A stretch of 64,000 bases of DNA, taken from contig NZ_FMZC01000001.1 in assembly GCF_900102625.1 (NCBI RefSeq), forward strand, positions 62,001 to 126,000, in the 5' to 3' direction. Positions 54,237-63,961 of this stretch are shown here, piece after piece; within the stretch, counting starts at the first letter, position 1; each line of letters begins with the position of its first letter. Both the position numbers and the translations under genes were made by a program. The DNA is from Paracidovorax valerianellae. Its GTDB lineage: Bacteria; Pseudomonadota; Gammaproteobacteria; Burkholderiales; Burkholderiaceae_C. Below the pieces are notes generated by a model, which made no database searches, had not been told where the DNA came from, and saw only the letters and a list, made by a program, of their open reading frames with translations.

Positions 54237-54986
54237 GTGCAGAAGCAAGGCACGGTCCTGCGCTGGGACGCCACGCGCGGTTTTGGCTTCATCCGCAGCG
54301 GCGACACCGGCGTTGATGTGTTCTTCCACGCGCGCGACCTGCAAGGTTTTGCAGTGCCCACGGCCGGCATGGCCGTCGTGTACGAGGAGATTCACGTGGG
54401 CGGCAAAGGGCCGCGGGCCATGGCCGTGCGTGCCGCGGCTTCGACGGCGCAGCCACGTGCGCGGCCCGATCTGCCGCGCGCCCCCTCGCAGCCATCGTCC
54501 GGTCACAGGCCATCGCAGGCCAGGGCCGGCAAGCCATCCCAAGAGGGCCCGCGCCGTGACACAGGCCGCCGCACGCCAACCGCTTCTGGCCGCCCGCGCA
54601 CCGCGGAAAGACCCGCACCTCGGGGCGGAACACTGGCTTTGATGCTGATGGCCGGATGGCTCGCCCTGCTGGCGTGGGGCGCGTGGTCGCACCGGCTGCC
54701 GATGTGGTGGCTCGGGGCCCTGGCCGGCCTCAATCTGGTCACATTCGCCGTGTATGCGACCGACAAGGCCGCGGCGCAGAACGGCGGGCGGCGCACCAGC
54801 GAAAAGCGCCTGCACCTGCTGGCCGTGCTGGGCGGTTGGCCGGCCGCGTGGTGGGCGCAGCAATGGCTGCGGCACAAGTCGAGCAAGGCATCGTTCCGCT
54901 CTGCGTACTGGGGCACGGTGGTTGTGCACTGCGTTGCGCTGGTGGCCGTGCTTTTCTGGCAAGGCGCCCTGTTGCTACACTTTTAA
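54237..54986 (+). CDS. cold-shock domain / DUF1294 fusion membrane protein
   Basis: A 249-residue fusion. Residues 1-65 are a cold-shock domain with RNP1 as RGFGFIRSGD and RNP2 as VFFHARDLQG, able to bind single-stranded nucleic acid. Residues ~70-132 are a Pro/Arg-rich linker. The C-terminal DUF1294 part has three membrane helices (LMLMAGWLALLAWGAW, WWLGALAGLNLVTFAVYA, VVVHCVALVAVLFWQGALL) and the conserved YATDKAAAQNGGRRTSEKRL. It starts at GTG 54237, 3 bp after the preceding stop. Its last four residues and stop codon come from repeat copy 5. Confidence 0.88.
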   Translation: MQKQGTVLRWDATRGFGFIRSGDTGVDVFFHARDLQGFAVPTAGMAVVYEEIHVGGKGPRAMAVRAAASTAQPRARPDLPRAPSQPSSGHRPSQARAGKPSQEGPRRDTGRRTPTASGRPRTAERPAPRGGTLALMLMAGWLALLAWGAWSHRLPMWWLGALAGLNLVTFAVYATDKAAAQNGGRRTSEKRLHLLAVLGGWPAAWWAQQWLRHKSSKASFRSAYWGTVVVHCVALVAVLFWQGALLLHF

Positions 54987-55033
54987 TAGCAATACACCGC
55001 CGTATTGATTGCGCTGGAGGCCTTTTTGATCAA
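54973..55033 (+). repeat. 61-bp dispersed repeat, copy 5 (covers a stop codon)
   Basis: On the plus strand: TGCTACACTTTTAATAGC (18), a 20-nt centre, GCGCTGGAGGCC (12), TTTTTGATCAA (11). The first 14 bases encode the end and TAA stop of the DUF1294 gene. The centre can fold on itself (AATAC with GTATT). Confidence 0.82.
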
Positions 55034-55157
55034 TGACCTGGCTGAGCCGCACTTGATCGACTGGGATGCGTCCGACACCCCGGCCTAGCCCTGCCCTACA
55101 GCGCGGCCACCAGGGCAAAGGCCCAATGGGCGCTGAATCCACAGCGAGAGGAAATCC

Positions 55158-55574
55158 ATGAAGCCCTTCGTCCTCGACCCGGACATGACGTCCTCGGCCG
55201 GAACCTTCTACCCCACCGGCTATGTCTTCGCCCTCTTCCCCGACGAGGCCCACGCGAGGGATGCCGCCGAGGCGCTTTCGGCCAGCGGCGAGCGCAGCGA
55301 CATCGCCCACGCCACGCCCGATGCGATCCTTCAGCACATCGTGCGCACGCTGGGCAATGCCGACACCCCATTGCCCTCGGTGGGCGCCGAAGGCGTCATC
55401 GTGCGCCGCATCTCGGACCTGGCCTCCGCCGGGCACCACGGCCTGCTGGTGAAGGCCGGCGACGATGACGATGCCGAAACCCTGCAGGCGGCTCTGGAGC
55501 CGCACGGCGCCGAAGCCGCGTTCTACTACCGCCGGCTCATCATCGAAGACCTGATCCCGCAACCCATCCCTTGA
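55158..55574 (+). CDS. hypothetical protein
   Basis: A 138-residue soluble protein of unknown function. It is acidic, with a run of four Asp near residue 101 (AGDDDDAETLQAALEPHG). A repeat-free alpha/beta pattern is suggested by TGYVFALFPDEAHARDAAEA and GLLVKAGDDDD, resembling small ferredoxin-fold proteins whose strands alternate with helices, but no family was recognised. AGAGGAAATCC before the ATG at 55158 is a good ribosome site. It stands between the DUF1294 and GGDEF-EAL genes, with its own start after a repeat copy. Confidence 0.7.
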   Translation: MKPFVLDPDMTSSAGTFYPTGYVFALFPDEAHARDAAEALSASGERSDIAHATPDAILQHIVRTLGNADTPLPSVGAEGVIVRRISDLASAGHHGLLVKAGDDDDAETLQAALEPHGAEAAFYYRRLIIEDLIPQPIP

Positions 55575-55636
55575 GACTCGGCCGATGCGGGGGCGCCCTG
55601 CCCCCGCGCCGCACGGCGTTCGGGGGTTTGGCCGCA

Positions 55637-55665
55637 TTGGCCTTTGCCGCCCCTGCCGATATAGT
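55637..55665 (+). promoter_or_regulatory. putative sigma-70 promoter of the GGDEF-EAL gene
   Basis: TTGGCC (55637-55642) and TATAGT (55660-55665) are separated by 17 nt, the optimal spacing. The start point would lie about 115 bp before the ATG at 55787. Confidence 0.5.
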
Positions 55666-55786
55666 GCGGCCATGGCCTGTCTTCCCGCTTCGTCTGCCGG
55701 ATGCTTTCCCTGCGCAGAGGTAGCGCCTGCTGCGGCCATTCTCCGGCGGCTCACCTTCAGCCGCCATGCCGGCCCCCGGTGACCGC

Positions 55787-58348
55787 ATGGATGCGCCGCG
55801 CACACCGCAAGGTCCACGTCGGCGCCCCTGGACGTCCGGCCTCACCGGGCCTTTCATCGCCATCCTGATCCTTCAGGCCATCGTGGCCTCCGGCAGCCTG
55901 TACGTGCTGTCCACGGTGCGTGCCTTCGTGGCTGGCGAAAGCCAATGGACCAAGGGCCAGAAAGACGCCATCCACCATCTCGGCCAGTACGTGGCCGCCG
56001 GCGAGGGCCGGATGTACGAGCAGTTCCACCAGGCGCTGCAGATCCCCATGGCCGACCGCGAGGCGCGCCTGATGATCGAAGCGCCGGACCCTGATCTGGC
56101 AGGCGCCCGCGACGCTTTTCTGCGCGGCGGCAACCACCCCAGCGACGTCACCGGGCTGATCTGGATGCTGCACCTGTTTCGCGACTACGAAGTCCTGCGC
56201 GAGCCGATCCAGCACTGGATGCAGGGCGACGAATACCTGCTGCGGCTGGACGCACTGTCGCGCGAGATCCGCGCGGGCTACATGGCCGGCGGGGTCACGC
56301 CGGAGATGGCGCAGCGCTGGCAGCGGCAGGTGGACGAGATCGACGTGGGCGTGACGCCGGCGGCCACCGATTTCAGCGCATCCATGGGGGAAAGCTCGCG
56401 GCGCATCATGGGCTGGCTGCTGTGGCTGAACGTGGCCACGGTCGCCGCGCTGATCGCGCTCACGGTGGCCCACACACGCCAGCTGATGGGCCAGCGCCGG
56501 CAGGTCGAGGCCACGCTGGAGGCCGAGCGTGAGCAGGCGCGCACCACGCTGGCCGCCATCGGCGACGGCATCGTCACCACGGATTTGCACGGCAACGTGC
56601 GCTACATGAACCCCGCAGCGGAAAGCCTGCTGGCCCGCACCCGCGAAGCCAGCATCGGCATGCCCCTGGCCGAACTGCTGCACGTCGGCCAGCGCGAACT
56701 GCAGAGCGATGGCGATGGCAGCGATGGCATTGGCGGCGCACTCGCCGGTGTGCCCGCCAGCCTGCAAAGCACCGCACAGCTGCTGGAGCGCGCACTGCAC
56801 GGCAGCTCGGCACAACACGACGAGCGCCCGCACCGCATCGTGCGGCCCGACGCCAGCACCGTGCCCGTCACGCTGGTGGGCTCGCCGCTGATGAACCAGG
56901 GGCAGCTGGCCGGCGCCGTGCTGGTGCTGCACGACGTGACGCGCGAGCAGCAATACCTGGAGCAACTCGCCTGGCAGGCCAGCCACGACACGCTGACCGG
57001 ACTGGTGAACCGCCGTGAGTTCGAGCGCCGGCTCGCACAGCTGCTGGCGCGGCCCCGGTCGTCCGAAGTGGCCGGCGCGCTGCTGTACATCGATCTGGAC
57101 CAGTTCAAGGTGATCAACGACACCTGCGGCCACCCGGCGGGCGACGAGATGCTGCTCGAGGTCTGCCGCATGCTGCAGCGGGGCCTGCGCGAAGGCGACA
57201 CGCTGGCGCGGCTGGGCGGCGACGAGTTCGGCGTGCTGCTGCAGGGCTGCCCGCCGCAGGTGGCCGAGCAGATCGCCGAGCAGATTCGCCACCACGCGCA
57301 GGAACTGCGGCTGGCCTGGGGCCCACGCACGCTGCGCACGGGCCTGAGCATCGGCCTGGTGCACCTGACGGCCGACCTCACCAGCCTGCAGGAGGTGCTG
57401 CGCGTGGCGGACATGGCCTGCTACGGCGCCAAGGAGCGTGGGCGCAACACGGTGTATGTCTACCAGTCGCAAGACGCCGCGATGTCGCGCCACCTGGACG
57501 ACATGCACTGGGTGCAGCGCATCCGGCAGGCGCTGGAGCAAAACCGCTTTCAGCTGTACATGCAGGAGATCGCCCCGCTGCGAACGCCGGCCGATGGCAG
57601 CCTGCATGTGGAAGTACTTCTACGGATGCAAGGCGACGGCGGACAGGCCATCTCGCCCGGGGAGTTCGTGCCGGCGGCGGAGCGGTTCGGCCTGGCGCAG
57701 GCGCTGGACCGCTGGGTGGTCGAGCACACGTTCGCCGCGCTGGCGGCGCGCCGGCTGCAGCCGGACGCCAGGCCCATCACGCTGTGTGCCATCAACCTGT
57801 CCGGCATGAGCGTGGGCGACGAGAGCCTGCTGGCCTATCTGCGCGAGCAGATGGCCTACCACCGCGTGCCGGCCGACCAGCTGTGCTTCGAGGTGACCGA
57901 AACCGCCGCCATCGCCTACCTGCCCAACGCCATTCACCTGATTCGCGAACTGAAGCAGCAAGGCTGCCACTTCGCGCTGGACGATTTCGGCTCGGGCATG
58001 TCGTCGTTCACGTACCTGCGCCACCTGCCCGTGGACTATTTGAAGATCGACGGTGCATTGGTGCGCGACATGCTGGAAGACCCCGCCAATCGCGCCATGG
58101 TGGAGATGATCAACCACATCGGCCACGTGATGGGCAAGCGGACGATCGCCGAGTTCGCCGAAACCCCGGCCATCCTGGAAGGCTTGCGTGCCATGGGCGT
58201 GGACTACGCCCAGGGCCACGCCATCGCCCGGCCGGAACCCATGCCGCATGCGCCGCCCCCATTGCCTGGGGACGAGCCGCCAGAGCGGTCAGCGCCCCTT
58301 TCGGAACGCTTTGCCGGACGGGACCCCGCCGGTGGGCTTGCCGGCTAG
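55787..58348 (+). CDS. PAS-GGDEF-EAL cyclic di-GMP protein
   Basis: An 853-residue inner-membrane cyclic di-GMP enzyme. TM1 is near residue 20-44 ([20 protein letters not shown]) and TM2 near 205-228 ([19 protein letters not shown]), enclosing a periplasmic sensor. A PAS domain follows (~250-375). The cyclase domain has GGDEF at 477-481, and an RxxD inhibitory site five residues before it (REGD). The phosphodiesterase domain starts with EVL instead of EAL near 609 but keeps the other catalytic residues ([40 protein letters not shown]). Both activities look possible. Start at 55787 follows GGTGA; 55766 would add seven residues. It overlaps ygiQ by 60 bp, tail to tail. Confidence 0.9.
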   Translation: MDAPRTPQGPRRRPWTSGLTGPFIAILILQAIVASGSLYVLSTVRAFVAGESQWTKGQKDAIHHLGQYVAAGEGRMYEQFHQALQIPMADREARLMIEAPDPDLAGARDAFLRGGNHPSDVTGLIWMLHLFRDYEVLREPIQHWMQGDEYLLRLDALSREIRAGYMAGGVTPEMAQRWQRQVDEIDVGVTPAATDFSASMGESSRRIMGWLLWLNVATVAALIALTVAHTRQLMGQRRQVEATLEAEREQARTTLAAIGDGIVTTDLHGNVRYMNPAAESLLARTREASIGMPLAELLHVGQRELQSDGDGSDGIGGALAGVPASLQSTAQLLERALHGSSAQHDERPHRIVRPDASTVPVTLVGSPLMNQGQLAGAVLVLHDVTREQQYLEQLAWQASHDTLTGLVNRREFERRLAQLLARPRSSEVAGALLYIDLDQFKVINDTCGHPAGDEMLLEVCRMLQRGLREGDTLARLGGDEFGVLLQGCPPQVAEQIAEQIRHHAQELRLAWGPRTLRTGLSIGLVHLTADLTSLQEVLRVADMACYGAKERGRNTVYVYQSQDAAMSRHLDDMHWVQRIRQALEQNRFQLYMQEIAPLRTPADGSLHVEVLLRMQGDGGQAISPGEFVPAAERFGLAQALDRWVVEHTFAALAARRLQPDARPITLCAINLSGMSVGDESLLAYLREQMAYHRVPADQLCFEVTETAAIAYLPNAIHLIRELKQQGCHFALDDFGSGMSSFTYLRHLPVDYLKIDGALVRDMLEDPANRAMVEMINHIGHVMGKRTIAEFAETPAILEGLRAMGVDYAQGHAIARPEPMPHAPPPLPGDEPPERSAPLSERFAGRDPAGGLAG

Positions 58349-60724
58349 GCCAGCGCGCGGAGGCAGGCCGGTGTGCTGGGTCAGCATGCGGCCGGCCACG
58401 GGTTGTGCCGCCTTGGCCACCGTGCCCTTGCCGGGCACGATCTTGCGGGATGCCGCCGCCACAGGAGCGACGGTGCTGTTCTTGCGGCGCGCGCTCTGGT
58501 AGCTGCCATCCGTCATCGGCTGGAACGTCGGGATCAGGTGATGCTTGCCATTGCCGATGAGGTCGGCGCGCCCCATGGCCTTCAGCGCATCGCGCAGCAG
58601 CGGCCAGTTGTTGGGATCGTGGTAACGCAGGAAAGCCTTGTGCAGGCGCCGGCGCTTGTCGCCGCGCACGATGTCCACCGTCTCGCTGTCGCGCGTGATC
58701 TTGCGCAGCGGGTTCTTGTTGCTGTGGTACATGGCCGTGGCCGTGGCCATCGGGCTCGGGTAGAAGGTCTGCACCTGGTCGGCGCGGAAACCGTTCTTCT
58801 TGAGCCAGATGGCGAGGTGCATCATGTCCTCGTCGCTGGTGCCCGGATGCGCGGCAATGAAGTACGGGATCAGAAACTGCTTCTTGCCCGCCTCTTCGCT
58901 GAACTTCTCGAACATCTGCTTGAACTTGTCATAGCTGCCGATGCCCGGCTTCATCATCTTGGTGAGCGGGCCCTGCTCGGTGTGCTCGGGCGCGATCTTG
59001 AGGTAGCCGCCCACGTGGTGCTGCACCAGTTCTTTCACATATTCGGGCGACTTCACGGCCAGGTCGTAGCGCAGTCCCGAGCCGATCAGGATCTTCTTGA
59101 TGCCCTTGAGCGCACGGCCGCGGCGGTAGATCTTGATCAGCGGGCCGTGGTCGGTGGTGAGGTTCTGGCAGATGCCGGGGTACACGCAACTGGGCTTGCG
59201 GCAGGCGGCCTCGATCTCGGGGCTCTTGCAGCCCAGGCGGTACATGTTGGCGGTGGGCCCGCCCAGGTCGGAGATGGTGCCGGTGAAGCCGCTCACCTTG
59301 TCGCGGATGTCCTCGATCTCCTGAATGATCGAATCCTCCGAGCGGCTCTGGATGATGCGGCCCTCGTGCTCGGTGATCGAGCAGAAGGTACAGCCGCCGA
59401 AGCAGCCGCGCATGATGTTCACGCTGAAACGAATCATTTCCCACGCGGGGATCTTGGTCGCGCCGTCGTGGCTGCCGTTCTCGTCGGCATAGCTTGGGTG
59501 CGGTCCGCGGGCGTAGTGCAGGTCGAACACGTAGTCCATCTCGGCCGTGGTGAGCGGGATGGGCGGCGGGTTGATCCACACGTCGCGTGCCGTCACGCCT
59601 TCGCCGTGGGCCTGCACCAGGGCGCGGGCGTTGCCGGGGTTGGTTTCCAGGTGCAGCACACGGTTGGCGTGGGCATACAGCACCGGGTCGCTCCGAACCT
59701 GCTCGTAGCTGGGCAGCCGGATCACGCTGCGATCGCGCGGCGGTACCTTGAGCTTGGCCTTGAGGGCCGGGTTCGCCACGAACAGCATGGGCTGGATGGC
59801 GGGGTTGGCCTCGACAGCAGACCTTGAGCCATTTTGGCCGCCAGCGCCAGTGTCACCTGCGGTGGCAGCTATCGAATCAGGAGCATCTTCCTTGCTGCAG
59901 GTCGTGCCTTGCGCGGCGGCCTGCTCGCTGGTCGTCATGTAGGGGTTGACGTGCGCCTCGACGCGGCCGGGCTCATCCACGCTGGTGGAGTCGATCTCGA
60001 ACCAGCCCTGGCCGGTCTCGTCGTCGGGCCGGCGGACGAACGCGGTGCCGCGCACGTCGGTGATCTGCTCCACCGGCTCGCGGGCGGCCAGGCGGTGGGC
60101 CACCTCGACCAGCGCACGCTCAGCATTGCCGTACAGCAGCAGATCGCATTTGGCGTCCACCACGATGGAGCGGCGTACCTTGTCGCTCCAGTAGTCGTAG
60201 TGGGCGATGCGGCGCAGGCTGCCTTCGATGCCGCCCAGGATGATGGGCACATCTTTGTAGGCTTCGCGACAGCGCTGGCTGTACACGATGGCCGCGCGGT
60301 CGGGGCGCTTGCCGCCCACGTCGCCGGGGGTGTAGGCGTCGTCGCTGCGGATCTTCCGGTCGGCGGTGTACCGGTTGATCATCGAATCCATATTGCCGGC
60401 CGTCACGCCCCAGAACAGGTTCGGGCGGCCCAGCGCCTTGAAGGCGTCGGCGCTCTGCCAGTCGGGCTGAGCGATGATGCCCACGCGAAAGCCCTGCGCC
60501 TCCAGCGTGCGGCCGATCACCGCCATGCCGAAGCTGGGGTGGTCCACATAGGCATCGCCGGTGACGAGGATCACGTCGCAGCTGTCCCAGCCGAGGCGCT
60601 CCATCTCGGTGCGGCTCATGGGCAGGAACGGGGCCGTGCCGAAGCGTTTCGCCCAATACGGGCGATAGCTGGTCAGCGGCTTCGCGGCGCGCGCGAAAAA
60701 AGAAACGTCAACGGGGGCGTTCAT
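58289..60724 (-). CDS. ygiQ: YgiQ family radical SAM protein
   Basis: An 811-residue radical SAM enzyme. The 4Fe-4S motif is [20 protein letters not shown] (C-x3-C-x2-C). The N-terminal part carries the UPF0313 blocks [40 protein letters not shown] and [20 protein letters not shown]. Later segments are [20 protein letters not shown] and [17 protein letters not shown]. The reaction of YgiQ is not known. About 60 residues between the N-terminal domain and the core form a polar linker ([20 protein letters not shown] region), part of which is encoded by repeat copy 8. The basic C-terminal tail overlaps the GGDEF-EAL gene. Confidence 0.93.
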   Translation of the reverse strand: MNAPVDVSFFARAAKPLTSYRPYWAKRFGTAPFLPMSRTEMERLGWDSCDVILVTGDAYVDHPSFGMAVIGRTLEAQGFRVGIIAQPDWQSADAFKALGRPNLFWGVTAGNMDSMINRYTADRKIRSDDAYTPGDVGGKRPDRAAIVYSQRCREAYKDVPIILGGIEGSLRRIAHYDYWSDKVRRSIVVDAKCDLLLYGNAERALVEVAHRLAAREPVEQITDVRGTAFVRRPDDETGQGWFEIDSTSVDEPGRVEAHVNPYMTTSEQAAAQGTTCSKEDAPDSIAATAGDTGAGGQNGSRSAVEANPAIQPMLFVANPALKAKLKVPPRDRSVIRLPSYEQVRSDPVLYAHANRVLHLETNPGNARALVQAHGEGVTARDVWINPPPIPLTTAEMDYVFDLHYARGPHPSYADENGSHDGATKIPAWEMIRFSVNIMRGCFGGCTFCSITEHEGRIIQSRSEDSIIQEIEDIRDKVSGFTGTISDLGGPTANMYRLGCKSPEIEAACRKPSCVYPGICQNLTTDHGPLIKIYRRGRALKGIKKILIGSGLRYDLAVKSPEYVKELVQHHVGGYLKIAPEHTEQGPLTKMMKPGIGSYDKFKQMFEKFSEEAGKKQFLIPYFIAAHPGTSDEDMMHLAIWLKKNGFRADQVQTFYPSPMATATAMYHSNKNPLRKITRDSETVDIVRGDKRRRLHKAFLRYHDPNNWPLLRDALKAMGRADLIGNGKHHLIPTFQPMTDGSYQSARRKNSTVAPVAAASRKIVPGKGTVAKAAQPVAGRMLTQHTGLPPRAGLAGKPTGGVPSGKAFRKGR
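59825..59885 (-). repeat. 61-bp dispersed repeat, copy 8 (inside ygiQ)
   Basis: On the minus strand: TGCTCCTGATTCGATAGC (18), a 20-nt centre, GCGCTGGCGGCC (12), AAAATGGCTCA (11). It is translated in frame by ygiQ, in the opposite orientation to copies 6 and 7, giving [10 protein letters not shown] and GQNGS in a polar linker. Confidence 0.75.
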
Positions 60725-60893
60725 GGAAGGCAGGGCGTGGGGGAGCCGCGATTTTAGGCGCTCGGGCCTTCCATGTCGAAAAAAGGGCCAAGGCTTGCCC
60801 GGCCCGCGACCGTATTTCCTCCGAGGGCGGCGTCTTCAAGTGCGGTGCTGTCCGCTATGACAGCCCGCCTTTTGCACTCATCCCCTGCCCGCC

Positions 60894-61091
60894 TCACCAC
60901 TCTCCGGAAGCCCGCACGCGCTGGTCCAGATCCGGGGCCGGAGGGTCGCCATAGGGAGAGTGCAACTCCAGGCCCCACGCAGGGCCCGCCAGTTGCCAGG
61001 CGCCCTCACCGCGGGGTGTCAGGTCGATGCCGTCGGTGGCGGGCGGCAAGGCCATGGCGTTCAGAACGTGGGTCAGCGCGGCGGCAAGCAT
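60894..61091 (-). CDS. hypothetical small protein
   Basis: A 65-residue protein with no recognised family. It begins MLAAALTHVLNAMALPPATD, then GIDLTPRGEGAWQLAG, and ends in a short acidic and basic tail. The ATG at 61091 was chosen because AAAGGA lies six bases before it, a stronger site than at the ATG of 61106. It is isolated: ygiQ reads the same way downstream and azurin lies upstream. Support is the ribosome site and normal codon bias, so confidence is modest. Confidence 0.5.
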   Translation of the reverse strand: MLAAALTHVLNAMALPPATDGIDLTPRGEGAWQLAGPAWGLELHSPYGDPPAPDLDQRVRASGEW

Positions 61092-61213
61092 GGCGGTTCC
61101 TTTCATGCACGGGGTACCGCCAGCGTATGGCAGCGGCATGACGGTTTCGCGTCAGGCACGGCTTCAAACTCGGCCAACCTGCAGCCGCTTGCCGGGTGTT
61201 GCTTATTGGCTAT

Positions 61214-61675
61214 TTATTTGGCCAGCGTCAGCGTGCCCTTCATCAGCGCGGAGTGGCCGGGGAACGAGCAGAAGTAGGCATACGACTCGCCGGCTTTGAG
61301 CGCCTGGGTGGAAAACGTCACCGAATCGCTCTCGCCGCCGCCCACGATCTTGGTGTGCGCGATCACGCGGGCATCGCCATCCTTCACGTAGTTCTTGGCA
61401 ACCCCGGCGGCGATCCCGTCCGTGGCCACGGGCTGCAGGTCGGCAGCTTTGGTCAGCACCCAGTTGTGGCCCATGGCGGTCTTGGGCAGCTTGCCCACGT
61501 GCTTGAGCTTGACGGTGAACTGCTTGCAGCTTTGTGGCACGGCGAGCGTCGCTTTGTTGAATTGCATCGCATCGTTGCCCTCGATTTCGGCCGTGCAGTC
61601 AGCGGCCCAGGTGGGGCCGGATGCCAGCACCAGAGCGAGTGCGGCGAATTTCAGGCGGTTTGTGGCGATGGCCAT
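61214..61675 (-). CDS. azu: azurin (periplasmic blue copper protein)
   Basis: A 153-residue precursor. A signal peptide of about 25 residues ends GPTWA, and the mature protein begins [20 protein letters not shown]. Copper ligands are visible: His in [13 protein letters not shown], Cys and His in [14 protein letters not shown], with the axial Met in the same block. The disulfide pair is C-terminal to ADC and SCKQF. Azurins carry electrons in the periplasm, often to denitrification or peroxide-reducing enzymes. AAGGAG lies before the ATG at 61675. An FNR-type site lies upstream, which fits induction at low oxygen. Confidence 0.97.
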   Translation of the reverse strand: MAIATNRLKFAALALVLASGPTWAADCTAEIEGNDAMQFNKATLAVPQSCKQFTVKLKHVGKLPKTAMGHNWVLTKAADLQPVATDGIAAGVAKNYVKDGDARVIAHTKIVGGGESDSVTFSTQALKAGESYAYFCSFPGHSALMKGTLTLAK

Positions 61676-61728
61676 GGTTTTTCTCCTTAAAAATTTGGAC
61701 TTGAGCCCGTAATGGCTCGATGGATGGA

Positions 61729-61770
61729 AGCGTACGCAGGGCTTGCCGCCCAGGCCTTGAGGTGCGTCAA
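61729..61770 (-). promoter_or_regulatory. FNR/ANR-type class II promoter of azurin
   Basis: On the minus strand TTGAC-GCAC-CTCAA (61770-61757) matches the FNR-family box TTGAT-N4-ATCAA in eight of ten positions. Exactly 22 nt further is TACGCT (61734-61729), a TAnnnT -10 hexamer. That is the spacing of a site centred at -41.5. The inferred start point is near 61722. Confidence 0.5.
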
Positions 61771-61870
61771 GCGTTTGCGAATGCACCAGACCATCGGCGC
61801 CACTTCTCTTGGCAAACGGGCCGCCTGCGTACCGGGCGAGGTGCGTGCGTGCAGTAAGCTCCGTCGCCCC

Positions 61871-62458
61871 ATGCCCAGCACCGTGCGAAACCCCGTCCAC
61901 AGCGAACTCGTCATCAAGAAGAGCCGTTTCATCGGCTGCGTGCAGCCCATGGCCGACCGTGCCTCGGCCCAGGCGACGGTCGACGCGATGTGGAAGGCGC
62001 ACCCGGGCGCAGCCCACATCTGCTGGGCCTTGCTGGCGGGTGGCCAATCGGCTGCGGTGGACGACGGCGAGCCCGGCGGCACGGCCGGCAGGCCGATGCT
62101 GGAGGTGCTGCGCCACCAGGATCTGGAAGGCGTGCTGGCCACGGTGGTGCGCTACTTCGGGGGCGTCAAGCTGGGTGCGGGAGGATTGGTCCGGGCCTAT
62201 ACCGACGCCATCGCGCAGGCCTTGCTGCAGGCGGACAAGGTGCCGCTGCAGCGCATGGTGGCACTGCGTTGCGAGGTGCCCTACGCGCTGGAGGGCCTGG
62301 TCCGCCGCGAGATCGACGCTGCGGGCGCCACGCTGGGCGAGGTCGCACACGGGTCGCAAGTCACCCTGCAAATTCAGCTGCCGCAGCCGGCGGCTGAGGG
62401 GTTCGTGCAACGGCTGAACGATGCCTGCCAGGGGCGCATCGGCTGGACCGCTCCCTAG
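61871..62458 (+). CDS. YigZ/IMPACT family protein
   Basis: A 195-residue member of the YigZ/IMPACT family. The N-terminal UPF0029 domain has [20 protein letters not shown], then [20 protein letters not shown] and [20 protein letters not shown], and the diagnostic [22 protein letters not shown]-terminal DUF1949-type domain follows. Eukaryotic IMPACT influences translation control; bacterial members lack a proven role. The ATG at 61871 was chosen because the family begins close to it; an upstream frame adds 53 unlikely residues. It is divergent from azurin. Confidence 0.92.
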   Translation: MPSTVRNPVHSELVIKKSRFIGCVQPMADRASAQATVDAMWKAHPGAAHICWALLAGGQSAAVDDGEPGGTAGRPMLEVLRHQDLEGVLATVVRYFGGVKLGAGGLVRAYTDAIAQALLQADKVPLQRMVALRCEVPYALEGLVRREIDAAGATLGEVAHGSQVTLQIQLPQPAAEGFVQRLNDACQGRIGWTAP

Positions 62459-62548
62459 CTGCTCAGCCGAAAGTGCCCTGCACCTACAGCCCCTGCCGTC
62501 CGGCGCGGGGGACACTCGGGCCTTCCCAATAGCCGAGGAGACCGACCC

Positions 62549-63961
62549 ATGAGCCAACCCCTGGACGCCATCATCATCGGCGCAGGATCGGCCGGACTGG
62601 CTGCATTGCGCGAAGTGCGCAAGCGCACCGACCGTGTACTGATCGTCAACGACGGGCCCTGGGGCACCACTTGCGCACGCGTGGGCTGCATGCCTTCCAA
62701 GATGCTGATCGAGGCAGCCAATGCCTACCACCGCCGGCTTGCGTTCGAGACCTTCGGCATTCGCGGCAAGGATGGCCTCACGGTCGATATGCCGGCCGTT
62801 CTGCGGCGGGTGCGTGCATTGCGCGACGACTTCGTAGCGGGCACCGAGAAGGCTTCGGCGGTCGGCAAGCAAGGCATTTCGGGCCGTGCGCGACTGCAGG
62901 GCCCGAACACGGTGGAGGTCGGCGGCCAGACCTACGAGGCGCGCAGCATCATCATCGCCACCGGTTCCCGGCCCATCATTCCGGAAGAATGGCTGGCCTT
63001 CGGCGATCGCATTCTGACCACCGACACCCTGTTCGAGCAACCCACGCTGGGACCGCGCATCGCCGTCATCGGGCTGGGGCCCCTGGGCGCCGAACTGGCG
63101 CAGGCGCTTTCGCGGCTGGGGGTGGAAGTGGCGGCGTTTTCGACCGGCCCGTCCCTGGCAGGCGTGTCCGACCCCGACATCAACGAAACGCTGCAGGCGC
63201 TCTTGAAAGAAGAGTTCGTCGTCAACGTGGGCGACGAGGCCCGACTGCGCGAAGTGCCCGGCGGGATCGAAGTGAGCAACGGCAGTGCAACGGTGGTCGT
63301 GGACCAGGTGCTTGCTGCCCTGGGCCGGCGCCCCAACCTCGAACACCTGGGCCTGGACACGCTGGGCGTGGAGCTGGACGAGCATGGCAAGCCGCCCGTG
63401 GATGCGCGCAGCATGCAGATCGGCAACCTGCCCGTGTTCATGGCCGGCGACGCCGACGACCGCCGGCCTCTCTTGCACGAAGCCTCGGACGAAGGGCATA
63501 TCGCCGCCCTGAATGCGGTCGCGGCCGAGCCGCAGGGCTTTCGCCGGCGCACGCCCCTTTCCATCGTGTTCACCCAGCCGAATGCGGCGGTGGTCGGCAG
63601 CCGCTGGAAGGACTTGAAAAAAGGCGACTTCGTGACCGGTTCGGTGGACTTTTCCCGCCAGGGCCGCGCGCGTGCCGCTCAGCACAACCACGGGCGCCTG
63701 AAGGTCTATGCGGAGCAAGGCACCGGCCGGATCCTGGGTGCGGAAATGTGCGCGCCCAGCGGCGAGCACATGGCGCATTTGATGGCGCTCGCCATCGACC
63801 GGTCGCTCACCGTGCAGGACATGCTGCGCATGCCGTTCTACCACCCGGTCCTGGAAGAAGGTCTGCGCACGGCGCTGCGCGATGCGGCGTCGCACCTGCC
63901 CCGGGCCAGCGATTCGGACCTGTCCGCCTGCTCCGCCTATGGAGCCAGCGCGCTCGATTGA
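62549..63961 (+). CDS. orphan dihydrolipoyl dehydrogenase-like flavoprotein
   Basis: A 470-residue class I pyridine nucleotide-disulfide oxidoreductase. The FAD motif is [20 protein letters not shown], the redox pair is in [15 protein letters not shown] (the usual [13 protein letters not shown] altered but both Cys kept), the NAD motif is [20 protein letters not shown], and the interface His-Glu is in [13 protein letters not shown]. It has no lipoyl domain and no E1 or E2 gene nearby, unlike lpdA in this window. It may serve another lipoyl complex or a different disulfide substrate. GAGGAGACC lies before the ATG. A GC-rich inverted repeat follows the stop up to the end of the window. Confidence 0.88.
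   Translation: MSQPLDAIIIGAGSAGLAALREVRKRTDRVLIVNDGPWGTTCARVGCMPSKMLIEAANAYHRRLAFETFGIRGKDGLTVDMPAVLRRVRALRDDFVAGTEKASAVGKQGISGRARLQGPNTVEVGGQTYEARSIIIATGSRPIIPEEWLAFGDRILTTDTLFEQPTLGPRIAVIGLGPLGAELAQALSRLGVEVAAFSTGPSLAGVSDPDINETLQALLKEEFVVNVGDEARLREVPGGIEVSNGSATVVVDQVLAALGRRPNLEHLGLDTLGVELDEHGKPPVDARSMQIGNLPVFMAGDADDRRPLLHEASDEGHIAALNAVAAEPQGFRRRTPLSIVFTQPNAAVVGSRWKDLKKGDFVTGSVDFSRQGRARAAQHNHGRLKVYAEQGTGRILGAEMCAPSGEHMAHLMALAIDRSLTVQDMLRMPFYHPVLEEGLRTALRDAASHLPRASDSDLSACSAYGASALD

Noticed and set aside
61214-63895. Single long minus-strand frame reading from the orphan flavoprotein region into azurin
   Set aside because: Only the last 153 residues match azurin and begin with a proper signal peptide and ribosome site. 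The remainder is antisense to two certain genes.
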